Source: Winogradskyella sp. | GTDB taxonomy: Bacteria > Bacteroidota > Bacteroidia > Flavobacteriales > Flavobacteriaceae | Reading direction: 5' to 3' | Length of the DNA stretch: 42,233 nucleotides | Assembly (NCBI RefSeq): GCF_013213975.1 | Contig: NZ_JABSST010000016.1 | Coordinates: 1-42,233, forward strand | Part shown: piece by piece, positions 17,369 through 25,756 of the stretch | Layout of the letters: each line of letters opens with the position of its first letter | How positions within the stretch are numbered: position 1 is the first letter of the stretch | Notes under the pieces: generated by a model | Seen by the model: the letters and a program-made list of their open reading frames with translations, nothing else | Database searches by the model: none | What the model was told of the DNA's origin: nothing | Translations under genes and position numbers: made by a program

Positions 17369-18952
17369 ATGAGTCAAATCGAAGAGGTACTTAAAAGGGC
17401 GCTTGCAAGAGAAAAGGCCTCGAGAAAGGCTGCAGAAGAAATTCTTGAGGCAAAGTCTGCCGAGCTTTATGAGGTAAATCTTAAGCTTAAGGCTGCTAAT
17501 GCTGAACTTCAAACTTCGTATTCTAAGACTAGTTCTCAGCTTCAAGGTGTATTTGAGAATATTGTTGACGCCTATGTAATCATGGATTTATGGGGTAATA
17601 TTCTTAAAATGAACAACGCCGCTGTTGATCTTTTAGGTTTCGAGTCCACAAAAGACAGTTCTAATTTGATGTCTATGGTTTTACCCAAAGAATTGAAAAA
17701 AGTTCAGAAGTCGTTTAAAAAACTCTTAAATGAAGGCTCTTTAACAGATTTTAAGATTCAAATTCTTACCAATAAAAAAGACATAAAGTTTGTACATATT
17801 AATGCATCTATTATTTATGAAAATGAACAAGCCGTCGGCGCGCAAGGTATCGTAAGGGATATTACACTTGAAAGTGCATATCAAGAAGTGGTTGAGGCGG
17901 AGCGCCAAAAATATAGAAATATTATTGCTAATATGAATCTTGGATTGGTTGAGGTCAATAATGATGATGAAATTCTAATGGTTAATCAACGATTTGTTGA
18001 AATGTCAGGGTATTCAGAAAAAGAATTATTAGGTTCTAGGGCCGCCGAACTTTTTGAGGCTGATAAGGAAAAAGTAATTGAAATAGAAAATAAAAGACGC
18101 TTAGATGGGATTTCCAATTCTTATGAATTAAAGATTGTAAATAAAATGAAGGAGCTGCGCTATTGGTTAATAAGTGGTGCACCTAACTATAATGTTAAAG
18201 GCGAGGTGATCGGTTCTATAGGTATTCATTTAGATATTACTGAGTTTAAAAATTTAGAGCTACAGAAAGAAATATTACTGAAAAAATTAGAGAAAAGTAA
18301 TGATGAACTTCAAGAATACGCGCATATTGTGTCGCATGATTTAAAATCACCTTTACGTAGTATTGATGCGCTTGTTACCTGGCTAAGAGAAGATAATAAA
18401 GATAAGTTTGATGAGGTAAGTTTTCACAATATAAATCTCATTCAAATCACCTTAGAAAAGATGGAACAACTCATTACGGACGTTTTAATTTATTCGAGCG
18501 TAACAGAAGATACAGATAAAAAGGCGGATGTAGATCTCGACGAATTAGTTTCTGGATTATTAGAGATTTTATATATTCCAGAGCACGTTGAAGTGAGTGT
18601 GAAGGTGAAACTTCCTGTCGTTAAAGGCTTTAAGCCTAAGCTACAACAATTATTTCAAAACCTTATCAGCAATGCCATAAAGTTTATAGATAAAGAAGAG
18701 GGTAGAGTTGAGATTTCGATGAAGGAATCAGCGCAGTATTACGAATTTTCAGTAGGTGATAATGGCATTGGAATAGAAAAGCAATTTCATGACAAGATTT
18801 TTAAAATTTTTCATACACTTAATAAAAGTAAGGAATCAACAGGTGTTGGATTATCTATAGTTAAAAAAATCGTTGAATTGCATGGAGGAGAAATTAGGCT
18901 CGAAAGTGAGCTTGGAAAAGGAACAATATTTTACTTCACTTTAAAAAAATAG
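17369..18952 (+). CDS. Soluble PAS-PAS histidine kinase
   Basis: 527 residues with no transmembrane segment. The N-terminal coiled coil (RALAREKASRKAAEEILEAK) is of the kind seen in NahK-type kinases that work with FIST/H-NOX sensors. Two PAS domains follow, at about 52-165 (VFENIVDAYVIMDLWGN) and 185-300 (IIANMNLGLVEVNNDDEI). The HisKA helix has SHDLKSPLRSIDAL with phospho-acceptor H323. The ATPase domain shows the N-box NLISNAIKF, DNGIGIE and TGVGLSIVKKIVELHGG. It lies between the H-NOX and FIST genes with gaps of 7 and 1 bp. Its catalytic half is closely similar to the second kinase of the operon. Likely a cytosolic kinase whose activity is set by one of the two sensors. Confidence 0.92.
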   Translation: MSQIEEVLKRALAREKASRKAAEEILEAKSAELYEVNLKLKAANAELQTSYSKTSSQLQGVFENIVDAYVIMDLWGNILKMNNAAVDLLGFESTKDSSNLMSMVLPKELKKVQKSFKKLLNEGSLTDFKIQILTNKKDIKFVHINASIIYENEQAVGAQGIVRDITLESAYQEVVEAERQKYRNIIANMNLGLVEVNNDDEILMVNQRFVEMSGYSEKELLGSRAAELFEADKEKVIEIENKRRLDGISNSYELKIVNKMKELRYWLISGAPNYNVKGEVIGSIGIHLDITEFKNLELQKEILLKKLEKSNDELQEYAHIVSHDLKSPLRSIDALVTWLREDNKDKFDEVSFHNINLIQITLEKMEQLITDVLIYSSVTEDTDKKADVDLDELVSGLLEILYIPEHVEVSVKVKLPVVKGFKPKLQQLFQNLISNAIKFIDKEEGRVEISMKESAQYYEFSVGDNGIGIEKQFHDKIFKIFHTLNKSKESTGVGLSIVKKIVELHGGEIRLESELGKGTIFYFTLKK

Positions 18953-18953
18953 T

Positions 18954-20051
18954 ATGTTAGTCACATCTACAAATTATGATGAGATTGTAAAGAAAATCTT
19001 AAATCACGTTAAGCAAAATGCCGCTTTAATTACAATAGGTGAGCATACAGAAATTGACATTGGCCATTTAATAGATGAATTAAATAAAACAGAGATAAAA
19101 TTCATGGGTGGTCTTTTTCCAAAGGTTATACATGGTAATTCTATATTGGATAAAGGGATTGTTGTAAACACACTTAACAATATGGAATCTATGTTCTTAA
19201 TTAAAAATATTAGTTCAAAAGAGTACAGTATTCCTAAGGTGAGTTTTGAGGATAATGTAGACTACAGCATCCTTACCTATGTGGATGGTTTAACCTCCAA
19301 TATTTCAAACTATTTAAGTGAATTATATGAGAATTATGGAATGCAAACTAATTATTTTGGTGGAGGTGCAGGTAGTTTGTCATTAGAACAAAAGCCATGT
19401 GTATTTTGTAATGAAGGGATCTTTATGGATGCTGCAGTATTTGGTGTTTTAAGAATGACGTCTAAGATTGGTGTAAGGCATGGTTGGAAGAAAGTTGAAG
19501 GGCCATTCATAATTACTAAGGCACAAGGCAATGTAATTAAAGAAATTAACTGGAGAAACCCCTTTGAAGTCTATAAGGAAGTTGTAGAAGCGCATTCAGG
19601 AAAGACGTTTAATGACGAAAACTTTTTTGATATAGCAAAAGGCTATCCTTTCGGGATCATTAAAGATGGTGCTGAATGTATTGTGAGAGACCCTTTAATG
19701 GTTAATGAAAATAAAGAATTGGTTTGTGTAGGCGAGCTAGAGGAAAATACTTTAGTTGATATTTTAAATGGAAATGAAGAGTCCCTAGTTGCAGCTGCGG
19801 AAGAGGCAGCCTTAGATAGTGTCAATCAAGCAACTCAGCCTAAAAAAGCTATTATTATAGACTGTATATCGCGAATACTATTTTTAGAGAATAATTTTGA
19901 TAAAGAGCTCAATGCGATAACAAGTACTTTAAAAAATCAATTTTCTAACATTTCCGTTGGTGGTGCTTTGACGATAGGTGAGATTTCTTCATATGGGGAG
20001 GGTTTTTTAGAATTTTATAATAAAACGGTAGTTGTAGGTTTGTTTGAATAA
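18954..20051 (+). CDS. FIST domain protein (NosP-like candidate NO sensor)
   Basis: 365 residues made of a FIST N-terminal domain (to about 215) and a FIST_C domain. Supporting motifs are FGGGAGSLSLEQKPCVF and the strand GIFMDAAVFGVLR, the GVRHGWKKVEGPFIITKAQGN segment (kept here in two motifs, VRHGW and GPFIITKAQGN), INWRNPFEVYKE, and the C-terminal GGALTIGEISS and YNKTVVVGLF. FIST proteins of the NosP group bind heme and NO and regulate a kinase encoded next to them. The heme ligand cannot be named from this sequence, and non-heme FIST proteins exist, so NO binding is likely but not shown. The gene overlaps the following kinase gene by 1 bp (TAATG). Confidence 0.85.
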   Translation: MLVTSTNYDEIVKKILNHVKQNAALITIGEHTEIDIGHLIDELNKTEIKFMGGLFPKVIHGNSILDKGIVVNTLNNMESMFLIKNISSKEYSIPKVSFEDNVDYSILTYVDGLTSNISNYLSELYENYGMQTNYFGGGAGSLSLEQKPCVFCNEGIFMDAAVFGVLRMTSKIGVRHGWKKVEGPFIITKAQGNVIKEINWRNPFEVYKEVVEAHSGKTFNDENFFDIAKGYPFGIIKDGAECIVRDPLMVNENKELVCVGELEENTLVDILNGNEESLVAAAEEAALDSVNQATQPKKAIIIDCISRILFLENNFDKELNAITSTLKNQFSNISVGGALTIGEISSYGEGFLEFYNKTVVVGLFE

Positions 20052-21214
20052 TGAAAGTAGAAAATCATATTTTAGAAATTCTTCAGCTTTATGAGTATGC
20101 TATGGCCATAGGTAAATCTTTAAATTATAAAGAAAGCTGTGACTCATTTCTTAAATTAATTTTAAAGCGAAAAAGTTTAAATGCTGCTTGGATTTTAGAG
20201 CCACATAATAATGTATTAAAATCTACATATGCCTTACCATTTGGAAAAGACATTAAGTCAAATAATCAAGAGGTGCTAGAAAAACTCAATAAAATTCAAA
20301 ATAATTCTATAGTAGAAACAACAGATTTAATGTCTTCTATTGCACCGATATCTATTAGTACTGGTAAAACCATAGTCTTTAATTTAAACAATCACGGCTT
20401 TTTATTTCTGTATTCTAGAAAAGATAATATAACATCTAAAGATTTGAACCAATTATCGCCAGTAATACAAAAGTTTGCTGTACATCTTAAGGCTTGTCGA
20501 GCCTTTAAAGAGCAAGAACAGTTATTACATAATTTGGAAGTCCAAAATCAGGAACTAAGTGATTATGCGCATATGGTATCTCATGATTTAAAATCACCGT
20601 TGCGTAGTATTGACGCTTTAACATCTTGGTTGAAAGAAGATTATGGAGAACTGTTAAATGATACAGGTAAAAATCAAATTAACACTATAAGATCTAGCGT
20701 TGAAAAGATGGACACACTGATTAATGGTATACTTGAATATTCTACTATTGGAAAAACAAGTGTTGAGATATTTGATGTAGATTTAAACCTTTTAATAGAT
20801 GAGATATTAATAATGATTCAAATTCCTAAAAATATAGATATTGAAAAGTCAATATTGCCTGTTGTTAAAGGTGATAAGTATCGATTACAGCAATTATTTC
20901 AAAATCTAATAAGTAATTCAATTGCGTATAATGACAAAGAAAAGGGAAAAATTGAAATTGGTGTAGAAGATAAAGATCAATTCTGGGAATTTTATGTCAA
21001 GGACAACGGAAAAGGAATTGAGGAAAAGTATTTTGAAAAAATCTTTAAGACCTTTCAGAAGTTAGAAAATAACCAAAAGTCAACAGGAATTGGTTTGTCT
21101 GTGGTTAAAAAGATTGTAGATCTTTATGGTGGTGATATTTGGTTAACCTCTGAATTAGGAAAAGGTACTTCTTTTAATTTCACTCTAAAAAAAGAGCCAA
21201 ATGGAACAGCCTAA
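20051..21214 (+). CDS. Second soluble histidine kinase with GAF-like N-terminus
   Basis: 387 residues with no transmembrane segment. The N-terminal 150 residues look like a GAF-type domain (NAAWILEPHNNVLKSTYALP, FGKDIK, NHGFLFLYS). The kinase core has SHDLKSPLRSIDALTSWL with H178, the N-box NLISNSIAY, DNGKGIE and TGIGLSVVKKIVDLYGG. The core aligns closely with that of the PAS kinase upstream (SHDLKSPLRSIDAL identical, also SELGKGT...FTLKK), so the two are paralogues with different sensor parts. It directly follows the FIST gene and overlaps the HPt gene by 14 bp, suggesting FIST protein, kinase and HPt form one pathway branch. Confidence 0.9.
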   Translation: MKVENHILEILQLYEYAMAIGKSLNYKESCDSFLKLILKRKSLNAAWILEPHNNVLKSTYALPFGKDIKSNNQEVLEKLNKIQNNSIVETTDLMSSIAPISISTGKTIVFNLNNHGFLFLYSRKDNITSKDLNQLSPVIQKFAVHLKACRAFKEQEQLLHNLEVQNQELSDYAHMVSHDLKSPLRSIDALTSWLKEDYGELLNDTGKNQINTIRSSVEKMDTLINGILEYSTIGKTSVEIFDVDLNLLIDEILIMIQIPKNIDIEKSILPVVKGDKYRLQQLFQNLISNSIAYNDKEKGKIEIGVEDKDQFWEFYVKDNGKGIEEKYFEKIFKTFQKLENNQKSTGIGLSVVKKIVDLYGGDIWLTSELGKGTSFNFTLKKEPNGTA

Positions 21215-21518
21215 TTTATCTTATATTGAAAGCATGTCTGGAGGAGACAGAGCCTTTGAACAAAAATTGATAAATATCATCCAGAAAGAATTTCCTGAGG
21301 AGAAAGCAGTATACTTTAATAATGTAAATGCTAGAAATTATCAGAAAGCTGCAGAAAATGTACATAAGCTTAAGCATAAAATTAGTATTTTAGGACTCGT
21401 TAAGAGTTATGAAGTAGCAGTAGACTTTGAGAATAATCTTTTAAATGGAAATACTAATTGTAGAGAAGATTTTGAGGTCATTTTGCAAAACATGACAGAT
21501 TTTTTAAAGACCTTATAA
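21201..21518 (+). CDS. HPt phosphotransfer protein
   Basis: 105 residues, a free-standing histidine phosphotransfer domain. The phospho-acceptor is H55 in ENVHKLKHKISILGL, matching the usual HxLK context, inside an all-helical protein of normal HPt length. It would shuttle phosphate between the kinases and a receiver, here most plausibly the LytTR regulator encoded 9 bp downstream or the single-domain receiver at the operon start. Since the two kinases carry no receiver domain of their own, the relay order is not fixed by the sequence. Confidence 0.87.
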   Translation: MEQPNLSYIESMSGGDRAFEQKLINIIQKEFPEEKAVYFNNVNARNYQKAAENVHKLKHKISILGLVKSYEVAVDFENNLLNGNTNCREDFEVILQNMTDFLKTL

Positions 21519-21527
21519 GCCAATCCT

Positions 21528-22241
21528 ATGAATTGTATTATTATTGATGACGAAGTTACAGCAAGAGCAATTATTTCTCAACTTTGTGACGGTATTTCTA
21601 GTCTCACTGCATTAGAAGAATTTCCAAATGCGATTCAAGCCATTAAATATTTAAACCAGAATGAAGCAGATCTCATATTTCTAGACATTCATATGCCAGA
21701 TTTTACGGGTTTTGATTTTATAGAAACTTTAAGTAATCCTCCAAAGATTATTTTGACCACTTCCGATCCTAATTTTGCAATTCAAGCGTTTGAATATGAT
21801 TGCATCGTGGATTATTTGGTAAAACCAATTACCCGAGAGCGTTTTCAAAAAGCCATTCAAAAGGCCGAGGCAACATCTACTAATGGAATTGCTAAGTCAA
21901 TAAATAGAGAGTCCGTAGAGTTAGCTTCAGGAAATGACCTGTATGTTAATATTGATAGACGATTAATAAAAATTGATATTCCCAGTATTTATTTAGTAGA
22001 AGCCAAAGGGGATTATATTCTAATCAAGACTGAAGAGAAAAATTACACGGTTCATTCTACATTAAAAAATATAGAGAAAAAGTTACCTGATACTATATTT
22101 CTAAAAGTACATCGTTCCTATATTATTAACGTATCTAAAATTATAGATATCGAAGATAATAGTGTGTTAATAAAAAAAGATGTTATTCCTGTAAGTCGGT
22201 CTAATCGATCAGAACTAATGAAACGTCTTAACCTATTATAA
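21528..22241 (+). CDS. LytTR family response regulator
   Basis: 237 residues. Receiver with D7/D8, phospho-acceptor D53 in LIFLDIHMP, ILTTSD and YLVKPITRERF. The C-terminal LytTR DNA-binding domain spans about 132-237, with YLVEAKGDYILIKT, LPDTIFLKVHRSYIINVSKI and VIPVSRSNRSELMKRL. LytTR regulators bind two short direct repeats about two helical turns apart and usually activate transcription. It is the last gene of the operon and the only DNA-binding output of the relay. Candidate sites with the right spacing lie upstream of this operon and of the three exopolysaccharide units. Confidence 0.93.
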   Translation: MNCIIIDDEVTARAIISQLCDGISSLTALEEFPNAIQAIKYLNQNEADLIFLDIHMPDFTGFDFIETLSNPPKIILTTSDPNFAIQAFEYDCIVDYLVKPITRERFQKAIQKAEATSTNGIAKSINRESVELASGNDLYVNIDRRLIKIDIPSIYLVEAKGDYILIKTEEKNYTVHSTLKNIEKKLPDTIFLKVHRSYIINVSKIIDIEDNSVLIKKDVIPVSRSNRSELMKRLNLL

Positions 22242-22373
22242 ATCCGCTTACCTGCTAAATTCTGTTATCCAACGTTTAGCAAGGGCATATTAACGATTTT
22301 TTGCTCACCTAAAAAGGTTTAAGAATTATCTTTGAAGTATTCATAAAAGTAGGTTTTTGGAATAGATAGCATG

Positions 22374-22411
22374 ATAAGACAGTAAAAGTATTTTTACTGT
22401 CTTATTTTTTT
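22374..22411 (+). terminator. Strong intrinsic terminator after the signalling operon
   Basis: Perfect 14-bp stem (22374-22387 with 22392-22405), loop GTAT, followed by a T run to 22411. It lies 130 bp after the LytTR stop and separates the relay operon from the exopolysaccharide locus. Confidence 0.9.
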
Positions 22412-22716
22412 AACTAAACATTTCTTTAAACCATTCATCGAAGCTTAAGCGCAATCTGTGGACCTTATTTGCCTATTCAACGAAAATGTAACTACCCAAA
22501 ACACATTAATCATAATTTTACATTAGTATTGGTTAAGTAGTTAACAAAGGTTATACAATATTAAAGGAAGCTAAAAGTTTCTGATGATTGAAAAAATCAA
22601 CAATAGTGTAATTGATGTTAATATTACGAGTAAATAAGAAGTTTTTGAATGCACATAGAAACTAATTAATAGCTGGCTTGTAATTATTAACATAGTCCCT
22701 AATACTAACTACGTGG
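22412..22716 (+). other. Gene-free segment between two terminators, possible small RNA
   Basis: About 300 bp without a coding frame, lying between two strong terminators on the same strand. A terminator at the far end of a segment with no gene suggests that something short is transcribed here. No clear promoter box could be identified, so the start of such an RNA is not fixed, and the downstream hairpin might instead be a remnant or act on read-through. Confidence 0.35.
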
Positions 22717-22752
22717 AAAGGCAAAAACGAAAGTTTTTGCCTTTTGTTTTTA
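22717..22752 (+). terminator. Orphan intrinsic terminator with GAAA loop
   Basis: Perfect 12-bp stem AAAGGCAAAAAC (22717-22728) with GTTTTTGCCTTT (22733-22744), GAAA tetraloop, then TGTTTTTA. No coding gene precedes it within 300 bp. Confidence 0.85.
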
Positions 22753-22911
22753 TATGAGATTTAATTACAAAGTTTTAGATCTACTTGAGATGTAAAATTT
22801 AAAATAAACAGATTAGTAATCAATAATTTCTAATTGTCAATACTATAGAGCTGTAAATGAGCTGAATATCATTTTTTGGATAAAACAAAACATCTGTTAG
22901 AACGATTCATT

Positions 22912-22976
22912 GGTCTGTACTTAGTGTCTATCTATCGAAATTTAACGCACAAAGAGTTATACCACTATTAAGTTTG
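22912..22976 (+). promoter_or_regulatory. Exopolysaccharide promoter element, copy A
   Basis: First of three 65-bp elements that align without gaps. It carries GTCT...ACTTA (box 1), TCGAAAT (box 2, positions 24-30 of the element) and the -7 box TAAGTTTG at 22969-22976. The ATG of the UDP-glucose dehydrogenase gene follows 24 bp later. No TTG is found at the usual -33 place, which suggests dependence on an activator. Confidence 0.8.
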
Positions 22977-23000
22977 TTTCATTAATAAAAAACTTTAATT

Positions 23001-24362
23001 ATGAAAATAGTAATAGTTGGAAGCGGTTATGTAGGTTTAGTTACAGGTGCGTGTTTTTCTGAAGTAGGGATCGATGTAGTTTGTGTAGATATAGATCACA
23101 AAAAAATCAAAAACTTAAAAAAAGGAATAATACCAATTTATGAGCCGGGACTAGAACATATGATTAAGCGTAACATGTCTAAAGAACGATTAGCTTTCTC
23201 AACAAGTCTAGCAGATACAATATCTGATGCAGAGGCAATATTTATAAGTGTGGGAACACCTCCTGATGAAGATGGTAGCGCAGATCTTAAACATGTACTT
23301 GCTGTAGCAAGAGAGTGTGGCAAGCATATGGAAGATTATAAACTAATTGTTACGAAAAGTACAGTTCCTGTTGGGACTTCTGAAAAAGTAAAACAAGTAG
23401 TGCAACAAGAATTAGATGAAAGAGGGTTGAAAATAAAGTTTGATGTTGCCTCAAATCCAGAATTCTTAAAAGAAGGTGCAGCTATTGAAGACTTTATGAA
23501 ACCTGATAGAATTGTAGTAGGGACAGAAAGCAAGAGAGCTGAAGAATTATTAGATAGATTATATCAGCCATTTACATTAAACGGACACCCAATAATCTTT
23601 ATGGATGTTGTGTCGGCTGAAATGACCAAGTATGCTGCCAATTCAATGCTAGCTACAAAGATTAGCTTTATAAATGATATTGCTAATTTGTGTGAGATCG
23701 TAGGAGCCGATATTAACAATGTTAGAAAAGGAATTGGGTCGGATTCACGTATTGGTGCTAAATTTATTTATCCAGGAATTGGATACGGAGGTTCTTGTTT
23801 TCCAAAGGATGTAAAAGCCTTGATTAGAACGGCGAGTGAAAATAGCTATGAACTTCAAGTATTAAAAGCCGTAGAATCTGTAAACCAATATCAGAAAACA
23901 TTAATGTTCAAGAAAATTTCAAGACATTTTAACGGCGAGTTGAAAGGCAAGGTAATTGCCATCTGGGGACTTTCATTTAAACCAAAAACAGACGATATGA
24001 GAGAAGCTCCGTCTCTAGAAATTATTACTAGTTTACTTGATGCGGGAGCAATAGTAAAAGCTTATGATCCTGAAGCTATGGACGAAGCAAAACATTACTT
24101 TGAGGATCGTATTATGTACTGTCCAGACAAATATGATGCCTTAATAGATGCAGATTGTTTAGCTGTTCTAACCGAATGGCCAGAATTTAGGGTGCCTAAC
24201 TTTAATATCGTAAAACGATTGATGAATGAGTTCACCTTATTCGATGGACGAAATATTTATAGTGCTAAAGAAATCTATTCTTTAGGATTCAATTATGAAT
24301 GTATTGGGGTAAAAAAGGTAAAGAAAAAATCAACAAATAAAATATTGAAATTAGTAGTATAA
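23001..24362 (+). CDS. ugd: UDP-glucose 6-dehydrogenase
   Basis: 453-residue enzyme oxidising UDP-glucose to UDP-glucuronate with two NAD+. The N-terminal NAD site is [13 protein letters not shown]; the central domain has [21 protein letters not shown], and the catalytic cysteine is C266 in [10 protein letters not shown]. The C-terminal UDP-binding domain has [21 protein letters not shown]-ManNAc or GDP-mannose dehydrogenase is less likely given these motifs and the UDP-glucuronate decarboxylase encoded next. First gene of the first exopolysaccharide transcription unit, behind promoter copy A. Confidence 0.93.
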   Translation: MKIVIVGSGYVGLVTGACFSEVGIDVVCVDIDHKKIKNLKKGIIPIYEPGLEHMIKRNMSKERLAFSTSLADTISDAEAIFISVGTPPDEDGSADLKHVLAVARECGKHMEDYKLIVTKSTVPVGTSEKVKQVVQQELDERGLKIKFDVASNPEFLKEGAAIEDFMKPDRIVVGTESKRAEELLDRLYQPFTLNGHPIIFMDVVSAEMTKYAANSMLATKISFINDIANLCEIVGADINNVRKGIGSDSRIGAKFIYPGIGYGGSCFPKDVKALIRTASENSYELQVLKAVESVNQYQKTLMFKKISRHFNGELKGKVIAIWGLSFKPKTDDMREAPSLEIITSLLDAGAIVKAYDPEAMDEAKHYFEDRIMYCPDKYDALIDADCLAVLTEWPEFRVPNFNIVKRLMNEFTLFDGRNIYSAKEIYSLGFNYECIGVKKVKKKSTNKILKLVV

Positions 24363-24390
24363 CTTGGTGCTATTTGATAAAACTATTATC

Positions 24391-25329
24391 ATGATAAAAA
24401 GAATATTAGTAACTGGGGGAGCAGGATTTGTTGGTTCACATCTCTGTGAAAGACTATTGTCAGAAGGACATGAAGTGTATTGTTTGGATAATTATTTTAC
24501 TGGACAAAAAGCAAATATCCTTCACTTAACCAAACATCCATATTTTGAGTTAATTCGTCATGATGTTATTAACCCTTATTTAATAGAAGTAGATGAAATT
24601 TACAATTTGGCCTGTCCTGCTTCACCTGTTCACTATCAACACAATCCTATAAAAACTATAAAGACATCCGTAATGGGAGCTATTAATATGTTGGGACTGG
24701 CAAAGCGAGTTAAGGCTAAAATTTTGCAAGCGTCAACCAGTGAGGTTTACGGTAGTCCAATGGTGCATCCACAACCTGAATCTTACTGGGGAAATGTAAA
24801 TCCTGTTGGAGAACGTTCTTGCTATGATGAAGGTAAACGTGCGGCAGAGGCCTTGTTCAGAGATTACCATGTTCAGAACAATGTAAAGATTAAAATCGTG
24901 AGGATTTTTAACACTTACGGACCAAGAATGCACCCAAATGATGGAAGGGTAGTTTCTAACTTTATAGGTCAGGCTTTACAAAATAAGGATATAACCGTAT
25001 ACGGCAAGGGTGAGCAAACTAGAAGTTTTCAATATGTAGATGACTTAGTAGAAGGTCTGTTAAGAACTATGGGAACAGATGACTCGTTCACAGGGCCTGT
25101 TAATATAGGTAACCCAGATGAATTTAAGATCATTGCACTTGCAGAGAAGATAATTAAGTTAACCAATTCAAAATCAAAAATAGTTTTTCGACCATTGCCA
25201 AGTGATGATCCTTTAATGAGGCAGCCAGATATAAAATTGGCAAAAAAGGAACTAGACTGGGAGCCAAATGTTGAGTTAGATAAAGGTTTAGAGAAAACAA
25301 TTGCCTTTTTTAGGCAAGCCATCGAGTAG
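24391..25329 (+). CDS. UDP-glucuronate decarboxylase (UDP-xylose synthase)
   Basis: Extended SDR enzyme of about 312 residues that turns UDP-glucuronate, the product of the preceding gene, into UDP-xylose. The NAD site is [12 protein letters not shown]. The active-site region reads SEVYGSP and [13 protein letters not shown] (Tyr and Lys of YxxxK), with [10 protein letters not shown] and the SFQYVDD segment; the SCYDEGKR form is characteristic of UXS rather than of glucose dehydratases. A TTG start at 24364 is open, but ATG at 24391 places [10 protein letters not shown] directly at the fold's first strand and is preferred. The product predicts xylose (or a derivative) in the polymer. Confidence 0.9.
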   Translation: MIKRILVTGGAGFVGSHLCERLLSEGHEVYCLDNYFTGQKANILHLTKHPYFELIRHDVINPYLIEVDEIYNLACPASPVHYQHNPIKTIKTSVMGAINMLGLAKRVKAKILQASTSEVYGSPMVHPQPESYWGNVNPVGERSCYDEGKRAAEALFRDYHVQNNVKIKIVRIFNTYGPRMHPNDGRVVSNFIGQALQNKDITVYGKGEQTRSFQYVDDLVEGLLRTMGTDDSFTGPVNIGNPDEFKIIALAEKIIKLTNSKSKIVFRPLPSDDPLMRQPDIKLAKKELDWEPNVELDKGLEKTIAFFRQAIE

Positions 25330-25343
25330 TAAAACTTAAAGTG

Positions 25344-25730
25344 ATGAAAAAAAAGATATTAGTTATAGACGATGAGATAACAATGACCACTCTACTGGAG
25401 TTTTTCCTATCAAACAAGTACGACGTTAAGGCAGTTAACTCAGGAGCGGAAGCAGAAGCTTGGCTAGAAAAGAATTTACCTGATTTAATAATCAGTGATA
25501 TCCAAATGGATGAGATTGATGGTTTTACGCTTTTAAAGAATATAAGGTTAAGAGGCTATACCAAACACACACCAATTATAATGTTATCTGGAAAATGTGA
25601 AAGCAAAGAGCGTATAAAATCTTATAAACTTGGAGCACAGGATTATTTGACTAAGCCATTTAATCCGGAGGAATTGGATGAGGTTGTGAAGAAGAATTTG
25701 TACCCTATTCATTACAGTAATGTTTGGTGA
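25344..25730 (+). CDS. Single-domain response regulator inside the exopolysaccharide operon
   Basis: 128 residues, receiver only. D9/D10, phospho-acceptor D52 in LIISDIQMD, Ser in IIMLSGK and Lys in YLTKPF are present, so it can be phosphorylated. ATG at 25344 is preferred to the adjoining GTG at 25341. Its end overlaps or abuts the next gene, which itself begins with a receiver-like domain, so the two were perhaps a single protein or act together. It lies 14 bp after the UXS gene and probably passes a phosphorylation signal to the polysaccharide machinery; this is inference. Confidence 0.88.
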   Translation: MKKKILVIDDEITMTTLLEFFLSNKYDVKAVNSGAEAEAWLEKNLPDLIISDIQMDEIDGFTLLKNIRLRGYTKHTPIIMLSGKCESKERIKSYKLGAQDYLTKPFNPEELDEVVKKNLYPIHYSNVW

Positions 25731-25756
25731 ATAAATCAAATAAAAGTCTTAAAAAA

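Noticed and set aside
16412..22241. Cyclic-di-GMP pathway
   Set aside because: No GGDEF, EAL or HD-GYP domain occurs in any gene of the window, although H-NOX and FIST systems elsewhere use them.
24364..24390. Nine-codon extension of the UDP-glucuronate decarboxylase from TTG
   Set aside because: The NAD-binding strand begins right after the ATG at 24391, so the extension is not needed.
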